Both the position numbers and the translations under genes were made by a program. From positions 1-64,000 of the forward strand of contig NZ_CABPSB010000015.1 in the NCBI RefSeq assembly GCF_902459655.1: a stretch of 64,000 bases of DNA. The letters are read 5' to 3'. The notes under the pieces are model-generated. The model was not told the DNA's origin and searched no databases. It saw only the letters and a list, made by a program, of their open reading frames with translations. Positions within the stretch are counted from its first letter, which is position 1. The number at the start of each line of letters is the position of its first letter. This document shows positions 6,652-16,623 of this stretch, in pieces. This DNA is from Pandoraea anhela. Lineage in GTDB: Bacteria; Pseudomonadota; Gammaproteobacteria; Burkholderiales; Burkholderiaceae.

Positions 6652-8232
6652 ATGAACCTCGAAACATTGCTCCAATGCTCGATGTTGCGTGAAGCCCGCC
6701 TCGTTGCGGGGCATCAGGCGCAACGTTGCGACATCCAATCCGTGTGCATCGCGGAATCGATTTCACCGGTGCCGCCCGAGCGGTGCGCGCAGCTGCTTTT
6801 GACAACCGGCGGCGATTGGCCGCGCGACGAAGCCGGCGCCCGTCAGGTGATTCGCGCGCTCGCGGCCAGTGGCGTTGCGGCCGTGGTGTTATCCACGACG
6901 CCCCATCTGCCGAGCTTCCCCCCTTCGTCCATCCGTGAAGCTCAAGCAAGCGCCCTGCCGTTGCTCGAAATTAGCGGCGACATTGCGTTCTATCGTCTCG
7001 CGCATGATGTCCACGCACATCTCGTCCACAAGCGCATCGACTTGATGCAGCGGTGCGATGAAATCAATCGAACGCTGACGATCACGGCGTTGTCGGCAAA
7101 CTCTCTGGACGATCTGGCGCAAGCGCTGGGCCTCTGTCTCGGGCGCACCGTTCGATTCTTGAGCGCGGACGGCACGGCAATGGGGACCTATCTCACGGCG
7201 GGCTATGCCCCCGCGCCCGCAATGCACAGAGGGGCCTATTTGCAATATCTACAGGATCATCGGGTCATCGAACGAATGAATGCCGAGATGGCCCCCGTCA
7301 TCGTCGAACGCTGCGACGCCGGCGACGCACCGCGACGCCTCGTCAGCGCAATGAGGATCGGCGGCGACATCGCGGGCTTCGCGATGATCGACGAGAATGC
7401 GACGCCTATCGGCCCGACGGAGATTCGCGCGATCGAGCACGCCAGCCTCATCGGGGCCTTGCATCTGTCCCACGCTCGCGCACTGCATCTCCAGGAGGAG
7501 CGACTGGGCTATTCGATGGTGGCCGCATTGCTGGAAGGAAAATTTGTCGAGACGCCGGCTGCACTCGAGCGTGCCCGAATGAGCGGATGGGACGCCCAGG
7601 CGCCCTACAGAATCTGCCTGATGCTGCTCGGCGAACCGCTGCCCCTGAGCCGCGAGGGCTTTTCGCGGCGAGAACAATGGGTCGAACGTTTGAGACGGTA
7701 TCTCGACGACATTGGCCAACCACCGCTCATCGTCGTCTCGCTAAATCAGATACGGTTTCTGCTCTCTCCCGGCGTAGCGCCGGCGTCACTATGGCGGCAA
7801 CTAGGTCATCGCACGAGTGCGCTCGCCGTCAGTCGGGAGCACGTGGGCATCGACGGAATGGCGAAAGGTGGCGAAGACGTGCAATCGCTTCTGCCCTCGC
7901 TAAAACCGGGAAAAATTCACTATTTCGAGCAAATCATGTTTCCACGCGCCTTGCTGGGCGACGCCAACGCACGTGCGCTGTTCATCGACAGTCAGTTAGG
8001 CCCCCTGCTTGCCGACAAGCGACAAAAGCCGCTTCTGGAGACATTACGCGCCCTCTGCGAGGAAGGATTTCAATGGGCCGCCACGGCACGACGACTCAAC
8101 GTGCATATCAGCACCGTGCATTATCGGGTCGAGCGAATCGAGGCCATGCTCGGCGTCGATTTCGATACACAGTCGAGCCGATTCGAGGTGCAGGTCGCCA
8201 TGGCGATGCTCGGGCTGACGGAGGACTCCTGA
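6652..8232 (+). CDS. PucR-family transcriptional regulator
   Basis: A 526-residue regulator. It has an N-terminal PucR-type sensory domain (about 1-125), a middle region, and a C-terminal helix-turn-helix (LLETLRALCEEGFQWAATAR followed by RLNVHISTVHYRVERIEAML, about 462-505), the usual PucR/CdaR-type end. PucR proteins control purine, allantoin or amino-acid use. The start MNLETLLQ lies 20 bases after nrsF, so read-through from the sigma-F promoter is possible. It converges on the glsA-glnA-amtB operon, a plausible target. Confidence 0.85.
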   Translation: MNLETLLQCSMLREARLVAGHQAQRCDIQSVCIAESISPVPPERCAQLLLTTGGDWPRDEAGARQVIRALAASGVAAVVLSTTPHLPSFPPSSIREAQASALPLLEISGDIAFYRLAHDVHAHLVHKRIDLMQRCDEINRTLTITALSANSLDDLAQALGLCLGRTVRFLSADGTAMGTYLTAGYAPAPAMHRGAYLQYLQDHRVIERMNAEMAPVIVERCDAGDAPRRLVSAMRIGGDIAGFAMIDENATPIGPTEIRAIEHASLIGALHLSHARALHLQEERLGYSMVAALLEGKFVETPAALERARMSGWDAQAPYRICLMLLGEPLPLSREGFSRREQWVERLRRYLDDIGQPPLIVVSLNQIRFLLSPGVAPASLWRQLGHRTSALAVSREHVGIDGMAKGGEDVQSLLPSLKPGKIHYFEQIMFPRALLGDANARALFIDSQLGPLLADKRQKPLLETLRALCEEGFQWAATARRLNVHISTVHYRVERIEAMLGVDFDTQSSRFEVQVAMAMLGLTEDS

Positions 8233-8253
8233 CGAGCATCGATCTCCTGAGCA

Positions 8254-8287
8254 AAAAAAGCCCCCCCGGTTCACACCGAGGGGGCCC
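8254..8287 (-). terminator. Rho-independent terminator of the amtB operon
   Basis: A GC-rich stem (GGCCCCCTCGGT with ACCGGGGGGGC on the minus strand, loop GTGA) is followed by seven T on the minus strand. It sits between the convergent pucR and amtB genes; the T run favours termination of amtB transcripts. Confidence 0.8.
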
Positions 8288-8298
8288 AAAAGCCCGAA

Positions 8299-9717
8299 TC
8301 ATTCCAGGCGTTCGCCGTGCAACGCCAGATCGAGCCCTTCATGCTCCTGCGACGGATTCACCCGCAATCCCAGCGTGGCGTCCACCGCCCACAGCAACAG
8401 GCCAGTCATCACCCCGCTGAAAATGAGCGTCGTCAACACGCCCTGCGCCTGAACGATCAGCGAGCCGCTGTTTCCACCGATGGCCGCTTTCGCGAAGACG
8501 CCGGTCAGCAAAGCACCGACGATGCCGCCCACCCCGTGTATCCCGAACGCGTCCAGCGAGTCGTCGTAGCCGAAGCGTACTTTCATATAGGCCACGCAGC
8601 CGTAGCACAGCGCGCCGCTGAGCAGACCGATCCAGATGGCGCCCACCGCGTCGACAAACCCTGCTGCCGGCGTGATCGCCACCAAACCGGCAACCGCGCC
8701 GGAGATCAATCCCAGCACTGTCGGCTTTCCCTTCACGCGCCATTCGGCCAACATCCACATGAGCGCTCCTGACGCCGCCGCCACTTGCGTGGTGAGCATG
8801 GCGAAACCGGCGCGCCCGTCAGCCGCAAGCGCCGATCCGGCATTGAACCCGAACCAGCCGACCCAGAGGAGCGCGGCGCCGATCATGGAGAATCCGAGGT
8901 TATGCGGCGCCATATCCTCCTGGCCATAACCGAGTCGCTTTCCGAGAACCAAGGCACACACCAGTCCTGCGATACCCGCATTGATATGCACCACCGTGCC
9001 GCCGGCAAAATCCAGAATGCCCTTGCCGGCCAACCACCCGGTCGGCTCCCAAACCATGTGTGCAATCGGCACATAGACCACCAGCGACCAGAGCCCGGAG
9101 AAGAGCAACATGGACGAGAACTTCATCCGGTCGGCAAACGCGCCGGTGATCAGCGCCGGCGTGATGATGGCAAACGTCATCTGGTACATGACATAGACAG
9201 CTTCCGGAATCGTGACGGCCAGATGACTGACCGTTAGCTGAGCGCCATCGCCATGGTTCTCGTACCCCATGCCGTGCAGAAACAGACGACTCGTCCCGCC
9301 GATGAAACCGTTCCCGGGTGTGAATGCCAGTGAATAACCCGCAACGACCCACAACACCGTGATCAGGCAGCAAATGGAAAAGCTCTGCATCATCATGGTC
9401 AGAACATTCTTCTTTCTCACCATGCCGCCGTAAAAGAGCGCGAGGCCGGGAATCGTCATCAACAGGACCAGTGCCGTAGACACCAGCATCCAGGCTGTGT
9501 CCCCCGCGTTGATCGTCGTCGACGCCACGACCATGGGCGCACTCGGCGCGGCCGGTGCCGGCTTTGCCGCAGGCGACGGGATCGATGCATCGGCGCCGGA
9601 CGCGACAGCGGTCGGCTGCACCGTCGCCGCACTTTGCTCTGCGGTTTGGGCGGTAGCCAGCGTGTGCCCCGTCAGCATCGAAAATCCGACAAATAGACAG
9701 AACAGCCACTTCTTCAT
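8299..9717 (-). CDS. amtB: Ammonium transporter AmtB
   Basis: A 472-residue channel protein with an N-terminal signal peptide (MKKWLFCLFVGFSMLTGHTL, cleaved near ATAQ), an Ala/Pro-rich linker and about 11 membrane helices. The twin pore histidines are in VVHINAGIAG and FGIHGVGG. AAGGA stands before the ATG. It conducts ammonium/ammonia and is usually controlled by GlnK; no glnK gene is adjacent, unlike the common glnK-amtB pair. It follows glnA after 95 bases and is probably the last gene of glsA-glnA-amtB. Confidence 0.95.
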   Translation of the reverse strand: MKKWLFCLFVGFSMLTGHTLATAQTAEQSAATVQPTAVASGADASIPSPAAKPAPAAPSAPMVVASTTINAGDTAWMLVSTALVLLMTIPGLALFYGGMVRKKNVLTMMMQSFSICCLITVLWVVAGYSLAFTPGNGFIGGTSRLFLHGMGYENHGDGAQLTVSHLAVTIPEAVYVMYQMTFAIITPALITGAFADRMKFSSMLLFSGLWSLVVYVPIAHMVWEPTGWLAGKGILDFAGGTVVHINAGIAGLVCALVLGKRLGYGQEDMAPHNLGFSMIGAALLWVGWFGFNAGSALAADGRAGFAMLTTQVAAASGALMWMLAEWRVKGKPTVLGLISGAVAGLVAITPAAGFVDAVGAIWIGLLSGALCYGCVAYMKVRFGYDDSLDAFGIHGVGGIVGALLTGVFAKAAIGGNSGSLIVQAQGVLTTLIFSGVMTGLLLWAVDATLGLRVNPSQEHEGLDLALHGERLE

Positions 9718-9812
9718 CAGAGAATTCCTTCGAGTTTTTGGACGTTATCGATACGCAAGCGCGAGCCGCGAGCGCGGCATTCACCCTGCTGGCGATGCCG
9801 GCCCGCTTGCGA

Positions 9813-11219
9813 TCAAAGGGAGTAGTACATCTCGAATTCGACAGGGTGAACCGCCTGACGATACCGATCGATCTCGCCTCGCTTCAGCTCGATATAGGCA
9901 TCGAGCATGCCGTCCGTGAACACGCCGGCTTTCGTCAGGAAGGCTCTGTCGGCGTCGAGCGCATCGAGTGCCTCGTCCAGCGACGCACATACCGACGGGA
10001 TTTTCGCTTCCTCGTCGGGCGACAAGTCGTAGAGATTTCTGTCGGCCGCCTCACCGGGGTGGATACGCTGCTCGACCCCATCGAGGCCCGCCATCATCAA
10101 GGCAGAGAAACACAGATAGGGGTTCGCCATCGCGTCAGGGAAGCGGGTCTCGATTCGACGCGCCTTCGGCTCGCTCGTGAAAGGAATGCGGATAGAGGCA
10201 GACCGGTTCTTTGCCGAATAGGCGAGTTTGACGGGTGCCTCGAAGTGCGGCACGAGCCGCTTGTACGAGTTGATCGACGGGTTCGTAATCGCGTTGAGCG
10301 CGCGTGCGTGACGAATGATCCCGCCGATGTAGAACAGCGCGAATTCCGATAACCCGGCGTAGCCGTTGCCCGCAAAAAGGTTAACGCCGTTCTTCCAGAT
10401 CGACTGATGGACATGCATGCCGGAGCCGTTGTCGCCCACCACGGGCTTGGGCATGAACGTCGCCGTCTTGCCGTAACGATGTGCGACGTTATGAACCACA
10501 TACTTCAGTCTTTGCGTCCAATCGGCGCGTCGCACCAGCGTCGCGAACTTCGTGCCGATTTCGTTTTGTCCCTGACCGGCGACTTCGTGGTGATGGACCT
10601 CGACGGGAATGCCCAATCGCTCCAGTGTGCGACTCATCTCCGAGCGCATGTCCTGATGGGTGTCGACAGGCGGCACGGGGAAATAGCCGCCTTTCACGCC
10701 CGGACGATGACCGCGATTGCCGCTGGGCAGTGTCAATCCGGAGGACCAGGGCGCCTCCTCCGAGTGAATGTCGAGCAGGCAGCCCGATGCATCGTGACTC
10801 CAGTTCACCGCGTCGAAAACAAAGAACTCGGGCTCCGGGCCGAAGTAGGCGGAATCGCCATGCCCCGAATCGCGCAAGAAGGCTTCTGCGCGCTTGGCGA
10901 TGGATCGGGGGTCTCGCTCATACCCTTTGCCGTCGGACGGTTCGATCACGTCGCAAGACATGACGAGGGTCGGCATCTGAAAGAACGGGTCGATGAATGC
11001 GCTGTCCGGATCCGGGCGCAGCAGCATGTCCGACGCCTCGATGCCTTTCCATCCGGCGATCGACGATCCGTCGAACGCGTGTCCTGCCGAGAACTTTTCC
11101 CGGTCGAACGCCGATACCGGAACGGTGACGTGCTGCTCCTTGCCGCGCGTATCGGTGAATCGGAAGTCGATAAATTTCACGTCGTCTTCTTCGATCTGAC
11201 GCATCACTTGCTCAATCAT
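9813..11219 (-). CDS. glnA: Glutamine synthetase, type I
   Basis: A 468-residue GSI that joins glutamate and ammonia with ATP. Visible are the N-terminal [12 protein letters not shown], the latch/ATP region GQNEIGTKF, the [10 protein letters not shown] loop, [13 protein letters not shown] and NRSASIRIP. The adenylylation tyrosine stands in NLYDLSPDE near residue 397, so GlnE control is expected. Start MIEQVMRQI at 11219 gives the family length and overlaps the glsA stop by 8 bases (translational coupling). This copy may be a second paralogue beside a housekeeping glnA elsewhere. Confidence 0.95.
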   Translation of the reverse strand: MIEQVMRQIEEDDVKFIDFRFTDTRGKEQHVTVPVSAFDREKFSAGHAFDGSSIAGWKGIEASDMLLRPDPDSAFIDPFFQMPTLVMSCDVIEPSDGKGYERDPRSIAKRAEAFLRDSGHGDSAYFGPEPEFFVFDAVNWSHDASGCLLDIHSEEAPWSSGLTLPSGNRGHRPGVKGGYFPVPPVDTHQDMRSEMSRTLERLGIPVEVHHHEVAGQGQNEIGTKFATLVRRADWTQRLKYVVHNVAHRYGKTATFMPKPVVGDNGSGMHVHQSIWKNGVNLFAGNGYAGLSEFALFYIGGIIRHARALNAITNPSINSYKRLVPHFEAPVKLAYSAKNRSASIRIPFTSEPKARRIETRFPDAMANPYLCFSALMMAGLDGVEQRIHPGEAADRNLYDLSPDEEAKIPSVCASLDEALDALDADRAFLTKAGVFTDGMLDAYIELKRGEIDRYRQAVHPVEFEMYYSL

Positions 11220-12831
11220 TTTGCTCAACACCTTTAAGTAGAGACACAATTTCCTGATGGTTCGCGCGCTCGGCGTCTTGCAGCGGCAAATTTCCCCATC
11301 GATCTTTCGCGTTCGCGTTCCCTCCGTTCTGGATGAGATAGCGAACGGACGCCACCTTGTTTTCGGAGGCTGCGATATGCATCGCTGTCCGTCCGTCGTA
11401 ATCTGCGGCATTGATGTCGGCGCCACACGCGATCAATCGCTCCATTTCGCGCAAGTCGCCCGCTGCCGCGGCCCAACAGAGATTGACGACGGCGGCATTT
11501 GCTTCGGATCGACTGCGGCGAGTGGGATTGATCTTTTGTGCGTTGATCCCGCCGACGATGTCGAAGTTGTGGAACGAGTATCTGGACGTGAGCCTTTTGC
11601 AGAACTCGATGCCGCGCACGCTGTTTCCCAGTTCGTCGAGGGGGGGAGACCAGATGCATAGCCCCATGACTTCCGGGATGACCACCATGACTCCGCCGCC
11701 GACGCCCGACTTCGCCGGCACGCCGATCAGGAAAGCAAACTCGCCGGAGAAGTCGTACATGCCGCACGAGTGCATCAGGGAAAGACAGTTCTTGACCGTC
11801 TCGCTCGAGAAGATTCGTTTGTCGGTCAGCGGGTTGACGCCACCGTTAGCGAGCGTTGCCGCCGCAACGGCCATCGAATCGCACGTCATCTCCACCGAGC
11901 AGCATTGGAAGTAGAAGTCCAGCGTGGCCTGAATATCGGTGTCTTTCGGCAGTGCCCCGTTCTCCCGGAGAAAGTAGGCGAGCGCGAAATTCCGGTCTGC
12001 GGTATCGCGCTCCGACAAGAACACGGTGTTGTTGAAGGAGACCGAGCCACCGGCGCTGAGATCGCGCCACTTGTCGAAGACGTAGGCGAACCGGGCGGAC
12101 GCCGAGCCCGAGTCGCGAATCAGTGAGCAGCTTGCGATGGCGCCGGCGTTGATCATCGGGTTGTGCGGCCGCCCCCGGTTATCGAGCGTAATCGCGTTGA
12201 ACGAATGCCCGCTCGGCTCTCGTCCGATGGTTTTGTGAAGCCGTTCGACGCCCACATCCTCGGACGCGAGACAATAGCTGATCGTCTTGGAGATCGACTG
12301 GATGCTGAAGAGCTCTCTGGCGTCGCCATACCGGGCGCGTTGGCCGTGCACGGTGCATAAACTCACGCCGAACTTGTCCGCGCTCACGCTTGCGAGTTCC
12401 GGAATGTAGGCGGCTACGCGTCCGCCCGACACCGCCGCCACTTGCCGAAAGATTTCGCCGATATCGTTCGTGAACCGATCCCATCCAGGAATCACGAAAT
12501 CGTCTTCGATCACTCGACGGAACAAGCGCGGATTCCGGGAAAAGAGTTGCACGAATTCTGCGGGCGTCATCTCGGCGGTTTCGTGATTCCTGAACGCCTC
12601 GTAGATGTCGCCGACGCGGGGATCGTCCTCAAGGATCCCCGCGCTGACCAGACGCTCCCTGAACCGCGCCACAGTAAGACGTGTCTCTCCGGGTGCAACC
12701 AAAAGACGGTAAAGCGCCATGGACTCGTCGTCCGCGCCACTTGGCTTGGTAACGTAATCGTGTTCCCTTGCGTCGAGTGCATCGCCTTCGATTGCCGCCT
12801 TGCGCACCTTCCCGCCAACTGCCTTAACCAT
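11212..12831 (-). CDS. glsA: Glutaminase of kidney type with C-terminal ankyrin repeats
   Basis: A 539-residue protein. It has an N-terminal helical region (1-115), a beta-lactamase-like glutaminase domain (about 118-425) with the Ser-x-x-Lys pair at 179-182 in [12 protein letters not shown], plus NPMINAGAI and [11 protein letters not shown], and two to three ankyrin repeats (about 450-535; [20 protein letters not shown]). It hydrolyses glutamine to glutamate and ammonia. The architecture is like animal GLS; many bacterial glutaminases are only about 300 residues. ATG at 12831 has AAAGGA at good spacing; an ATG at 12855 is possible but has a weaker site. First gene of glsA-glnA-amtB. Confidence 0.93.
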   Translation of the reverse strand: MVKAVGGKVRKAAIEGDALDAREHDYVTKPSGADDESMALYRLLVAPGETRLTVARFRERLVSAGILEDDPRVGDIYEAFRNHETAEMTPAEFVQLFSRNPRLFRRVIEDDFVIPGWDRFTNDIGEIFRQVAAVSGGRVAAYIPELASVSADKFGVSLCTVHGQRARYGDARELFSIQSISKTISYCLASEDVGVERLHKTIGREPSGHSFNAITLDNRGRPHNPMINAGAIASCSLIRDSGSASARFAYVFDKWRDLSAGGSVSFNNTVFLSERDTADRNFALAYFLRENGALPKDTDIQATLDFYFQCCSVEMTCDSMAVAAATLANGGVNPLTDKRIFSSETVKNCLSLMHSCGMYDFSGEFAFLIGVPAKSGVGGGVMVVIPEVMGLCIWSPPLDELGNSVRGIEFCKRLTSRYSFHNFDIVGGINAQKINPTRRSRSEANAAVVNLCWAAAAGDLREMERLIACGADINAADYDGRTAMHIAASENKVASVRYLIQNGGNANAKDRWGNLPLQDAERANHQEIVSLLKGVEQND

Positions 12832-12855
12832 TGCCCCAATCCTTTCGCCAGACAT

Positions 12856-13217
12856 ACGTGGGTCGCACTTTCACTGACGACCTACTTGAATTGGCAGGTC
12901 AGTCACTCGTGCATAAAATAGTTGAGCGGCATAGCAAAAGAACCCCGTCTTTCGTAGAAATACTCGGGACGAATTCACGTGGATTCGTACTGTAACCAGC
13001 GGGACATATCAGACGGGCGGCGAGTCTTGCGCAATGGCTGACGGGGCATCGGCTTGGACGAGCGAGGCATTGAGCTTTGCTCATCACCCGCTTCACTTGG
13101 GATGACGCAACGGATCAATCAGGAAGTGAAAAATGTTCACTAGTCGCGAGCGAGGCAGAGAACAGTGCCATCACTGAGGTCCACCAGGAAGATCCGTTGA
13201 ATGCGTTGGGCAGACAC
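12856..13217. other. Intergenic region upstream of glsA, no gene recognised
   Basis: This 360-base stretch holds the upstream region of glsA and runs into the IS3 remnant. A lone GTAACC at 12992 has CGGG, not CGAA, at the right spacing. No open frame with coding character or known RNA was recognised. Confidence 0.5.
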
Positions 13218-13288
13218 TGACCTGACGTCTCTCCAGATTTAAGTAGCGCGACGATTTAGCGTCCAATCACGTAGTCAGGAGATTGGAC

Positions 13289-13552
13289 ATGAAGAAGGGA
13301 TTCACCGACGAACAAATCATTGGCTTCCTGCGCGAAGCCGATGCCGGGATGGCGATCAAGGCGCTGTGCCGTCAGCACGGCTTTTCCGAGGCGAGCTACT
13401 CCCTGTGGCGAAGCAAGTTTGGCGGCATGAGCGTGCCCGATGCGAAGCACCTGAAGGAGTTAGAGGCAGAGAACGCTCGACTGAAGAAGCTGCTGGCTGA
13501 ATCGCTGCTGGAGAACGAGGTGACGCGCGAGGCAATGCGAAAAAAGTGGTGA
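13289..13552 (+). CDS. IS3-family transposase OrfA
   Basis: An 87-residue OrfA starting MKKGFTDEQIIGFLREADAG, with the HTH segment LCRQHGFSEASYSLWRSKFGG and a C-terminal coiled coil ending AMRKKW. CAGGAG precedes the ATG at 13289 (a TTG at 13283 was set aside). The frame is intact, but its partner orfB is broken. It is diverged from the orfA at 109-369. Confidence 0.85.
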   Translation: MKKGFTDEQIIGFLREADAGMAIKALCRQHGFSEASYSLWRSKFGGMSVPDAKHLKELEAENARLKKLLAESLLENEVTREAMRKKW

Positions 13553-13607
13553 GCGCACCGTCACGCCGGGAGGTGATGCGCCATATGCCCCATCGTGGCT
13601 TGAGCGA

Positions 13608-14147
13608 GTGCCGAGCCGACCGCCGAGGGCGAATCAAGTTTGGTTGATGGATTTCGTGTTCGACCGAACAGCGGAAGGTCGTGTGATCAAGAACCTGACG
13701 GTGGTCGATGATGCGGCGCATGAAGCGGTGGCCATCGTGCCGGAGCGGGCGATTGGCGGACTAGCGCTGACGCGCATTCTGGATCGCGTGGCGTTGCATC
13801 GCGGTTTTCCGCAAGCGATTCGAACCGATAACGGCAGGGAATTTTGCGGTCGTGCGATGCTGAGCTGGGCACACGAGCGGAGCGTGGAGCTGTTTCTAAT
13901 CGAGCCGGGCAAGCCGAACCAGAACGCTTACATTGAATCGTTTAATGGGCGCTTTCGTGATGAATGCCTGAACGAGCACTGGTTCACCAGCCTGCATCAT
14001 GCGAAGGTGGTAATCGAGGCATGGCGACGGGAAGGCAACGAGGAGAGGCCGAAGAAATCACTGGACGGATTAACGCCGGCGACCTACGCCCGGAAGCTAG
14101 CGGAAAAGCGATTGCATTACCCCTCCCCCCCGGACTCTAAAGCCTAG
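13608..14147 (+). pseudogene. IS3-family transposase OrfB, N-terminal part deleted
   Basis: The remaining 179 codons hold the rve/DDE core: the first Asp in VWLMDFV, the second in RTDNGREF, and the Glu in NAYIESFNGRFRDE. The segment that normally links OrfA to the core (roughly 80-100 residues) is missing; after orfA only MRHMPHRGLSECRADRR remains in a different frame. A truncated remnant rather than a working transposase. Confidence 0.8.
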
Positions 14148-14157
14148 TGCTACTGAA

Positions 14158-14262
14158 GACGGGGGGACGTCGGCCGACTGGATTCAGTTCTACAACCACA
14201 GACGGCCACATCAGGCACTGAGGATGAAAACCCCGGTCGAGGCATTCGCTTTAGCTGCTTAA
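14158..14262 (+). pseudogene. C-terminal remnant of a second IS3-family OrfB
   Basis: A frame reading ADWIQFYNHRRPHQALRMKT followed by PVEAFALAA and a stop is the typical C-terminus of another IS3 transposase, unrelated in frame to the element just upstream. Only about 34 codons remain. It suggests one IS landed in or beside another. Confidence 0.7.
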
Positions 14263-14373
14263 CCTGTGCAGGTTTTGCTAGGGCGATACATACCAACACT
14301 TCGTTTTTGGTACCAACAAATAATACCAGCAAGATTTTCAGCGGTCGTCGGACGGTCTCGGACGCAAAAAAAC

Positions 14374-14412
14374 AAAAAACCCCGAGAAATCGTTGATTTC
14401 TCGGGGTTTTTT
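14374..14412. terminator. Bidirectional rho-independent terminator
   Basis: CCCCGAGAAATC and GATTTCTCGGGG form a 12-bp perfect stem with a GTT loop, preceded by six A and followed by six T, so it can work on both strands. It lies just downstream of the tRNA-Thr gene in the leftward direction. Confidence 0.9.
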
Positions 14413-14443
14413 GAAGTTTATCGGACTTCGATGAACTTGAATA

Positions 14444-14519
<76 letters not shown>

Positions 14520-14643
14520 GAAGTCGTGTATTGTAACCGATTCACTGGTCACTGCGACTACCTGTCAGTGCAAAATCGTTCGCTTTTGTATCCGCCAACG
14601 CAATGCCCAAAAAAGCATCACACCGGCAACCCGACATCGCGAA

Positions 14644-15102
14644 TTACTTCACCACTTTCAGGTGGGCGCGTCCGGCGTTGCCGCCAGCAGCACCATTGCC
14701 ACCGGGGCGCGTAGGATCTGGATCGTCTTCCACCGACTCCTGCGCCGGAGGCACGGCTTCCAGCTCAGGACCTTCGTCCGCGCTCGCCTGCTTGTCGACC
14801 GGGAATGCCATCCCCTGGCCGTTCTCACGAGCGTAAATCGCCAGCACGTTCGGCACCTGCACTTCCACCTTCTGTGAGATACCGCCGAAGCGAGCGCTGA
14901 ATTCGATCCAGTCGTTACCCATCTGCAAGCCGCTCGTGGCATCGAAGCTGATGTTCAGCACGATCTCGCCATCTTTCACAAACTCGCGCGGCACCCGCGT
15001 TTTGGCATCGACATGCACGGCCAGATACGGCGTGTAACCATTGTCGGTACACCACTCGTACAGCGCGCGCAGTAAATAAGGCTTGGTAGACGTTTCAGGC
15101 AT
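14644..15102 (-). CDS. sspB: ClpXP protease specificity-enhancing factor SspB
   Basis: A 152-residue adaptor that delivers ssrA-tagged proteins to ClpXP. The N-terminal substrate-binding domain (about 1-110) starts MPETSTKPYLLRALYEWC; a long flexible acidic/Gly-rich linker follows and the ClpX-binding tail ends AHLKVVK. The start at 15102 was chosen by family alignment; the frame stays open further upstream. Last gene of petABC-sspAB. Confidence 0.93.
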   Translation of the reverse strand: MPETSTKPYLLRALYEWCTDNGYTPYLAVHVDAKTRVPREFVKDGEIVLNISFDATSGLQMGNDWIEFSARFGGISQKVEVQVPNVLAIYARENGQGMAFPVDKQASADEGPELEAVPPAQESVEDDPDPTRPGGNGAAGGNAGRAHLKVVK

Positions 15103-15177
15103 ATGACCAACGTATCCCGCCGCGAAACCCGCCGCCCCAATCGACAGACAGGCCTCGCCAACGGGCAAATCAACGCA

Positions 15178-15789
15178 TTAGCGACGCATGACCTTTTCAG
15201 ACGGCGTCAGTGCTTCAATGTACGCCGGACGGCTGAAAATCCGCTCGGCATACTTCATCAACGGCGCAGCATTCTTCGACAACTCGATACCGTAGTGATC
15301 GAGACGCCACAGCAACGGCGCAATCGCCACGTCGAGCATCGAAAACTCCTCGCCCAACATGTACTTGTTCTTCACGAAAATCGGCGCCAGCTGCGTCAGA
15401 CGATCGCGAATCGATTGACGTGCCTTCTCATGATTCTTCTCCGCCGCCTTGCCCTTCTCGTTCTCGAGCGCGCTCACATGCACGAACAGCTCTTTCTCGA
15501 AGTTGAACAGGAACAGACGCGCACGCGCACGCTGTACCGGATCGGCCGGCATCAACTGCGGATGCGGGAAACGTTCGTCAATGTACTCATTGATGATGTT
15601 CGATTCGTACAGAATCAGGTCGCGCTCGACAAGGATCGGCACCTGACCGTACGGGTTCATCACCGCAATGTCTTCCGGCTTGTTGAACAGATCGACGTCA
15701 CGGATTTCGAAATCCATGCCCTTTTCGAACAAAACCAGCCGGCAACGCTGGGAGAAGGGGCACGTCGTGCCCGAGTACAAAACCATCAT
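15178..15789 (-). CDS. sspA: Stringent starvation protein A (GST-like RNA polymerase-associated regulator)
   Basis: A 203-residue glutathione-S-transferase-fold protein: thioredoxin-like part (1-80, MMVLYSGTTCPFSQRCR) and helical C-terminal part (90-200). SspA binds RNA polymerase and affects stress and virulence gene expression; it lacks GST activity in E. coli. AAGGA precedes the double ATG. It lies between petC and sspB, the common beta-proteobacterial arrangement. Confidence 0.95.
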   Translation of the reverse strand: MMVLYSGTTCPFSQRCRLVLFEKGMDFEIRDVDLFNKPEDIAVMNPYGQVPILVERDLILYESNIINEYIDERFPHPQLMPADPVQRARARLFLFNFEKELFVHVSALENEKGKAAEKNHEKARQSIRDRLTQLAPIFVKNKYMLGEEFSMLDVAIAPLLWRLDHYGIELSKNAAPLMKYAERIFSRPAYIEALTPSEKVMRR

Positions 15790-15872
15790 AGCGCGTCTTC
15801 CTTAAAAACCAACGGGGCCGGGGCGGGAAACCGACGCTTCCCAAACCCTGGCCCCGTCGTACAGACGTTATT

Positions 15873-16592
15873 TTACTTCACGTCCTTCCAATAGGCCGAA
15901 TTCAGGCGCCAGGCAAGTACCGTAAAGAGTCCCAGGAACAACAAAACCCAGACACCCAACTGCCGACGCGTACGTTGCGCCGGCTCCGACATCCAATCCA
16001 GATAAGATACCAAATCCGCCATGGCAGAATCAAATTCCACCGGTTTCATCGTCCCTTGCGTGATCTGAACGAACTGCGCCGGGCCATGCTCCGCCCCCTC
16101 CACATGCTTCAACCCCCGCTGTCCCTGCATCTGCCAAAACGGATTCGGCATCCCCACATTGGGAAACGCCAGGTTGTTCCAGCCCGTCGGACGGGAATCG
16201 TCCCGATAGAAGGTACGCAAGTAGGTGTACAGCCAGTCGGTGCCTCGTGCCCGAGCCTCGACCGACAGGTCGGGGGGCGCCGAACCAAACCACTCCTTGG
16301 CGTCTGCCGCGCGCATGGCCACGGTCATCGTCTCGCCGATCTTTTCCGTCGTAAAGAGCAGATTGTTCTTGATCTCCGCCTCCGACAATCCCAGATCCTT
16401 GAGACGCGAATACCGCATCGACGTTGCGGAGTGACAGTTCAGGCAGTAGTTCACGAACAGCTTGGCGCCCCGTTGCAGCGATGCCAGATCGTCGATCCGG
16501 TTGGGCGCCGTGTCCAGCGCCCCGCCCTCTTCAGCCAAAGCCGGCGCCGCGAAGCCACTCAGAAGCGCCAGGATAAGCAACAGTTTTCTCAT
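15873..16592 (-). CDS. petC: Cytochrome c1, bc1 complex
   Basis: A 239-residue c-type cytochrome with a cleavable signal (MRKLLLILALLSGFAAPALA), the haem site CLNCH near residue 52, a probable Met ligand in the NVGMPNP region and a C-terminal membrane anchor (about 210-230). It passes electrons from the Rieske protein to cytochrome c. Third gene of petABC, 31 bases after petB. Confidence 0.96.
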   Translation of the reverse strand: MRKLLLILALLSGFAAPALAEEGGALDTAPNRIDDLASLQRGAKLFVNYCLNCHSATSMRYSRLKDLGLSEAEIKNNLLFTTEKIGETMTVAMRAADAKEWFGSAPPDLSVEARARGTDWLYTYLRTFYRDDSRPTGWNNLAFPNVGMPNPFWQMQGQRGLKHVEGAEHGPAQFVQITQGTMKPVEFDSAMADLVSYLDWMSEPAQRTRRQLGVWVLLFLGLFTVLAWRLNSAYWKDVK

Positions 16593-16623
16593 CTTGATAT
16601 CCCTAGTCGTCGTTTGAGTGCGC

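Larger units (their letters stand above)
13218..14175 (+). mobile_element. Decayed IS3-family element
   Basis: The element begins with TGACCTGACGTCTCTCC at 13218, contains an orfA (13289-13552) and an orfB that has lost its N-terminal part, and seems to end near GGGGGGACGTCGGCC (14161-14175), whose complement matches the left end around GACGTC. The end assignments are tentative. The element is not autonomous because of the orfB deletion. Confidence 0.55.

Noticed and set aside
12992-13017. GTAACC in a context like the bufA promoter (TGTAACCAGC, with GAATTC about 20 bases before).
   Set aside because: At 16-base spacing the -10 reads CGGG instead of CGAA and no bufferin-type gene follows; at best a decayed copy.
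14533-14558. GTAACC-N16-CGAC on the plus strand.
   Set aside because: One mismatch in the short -10, lies in the 5' flank of a minus-strand tRNA and points at no plus-strand gene. A similar CGAC hit at 16889 lies inside petB.
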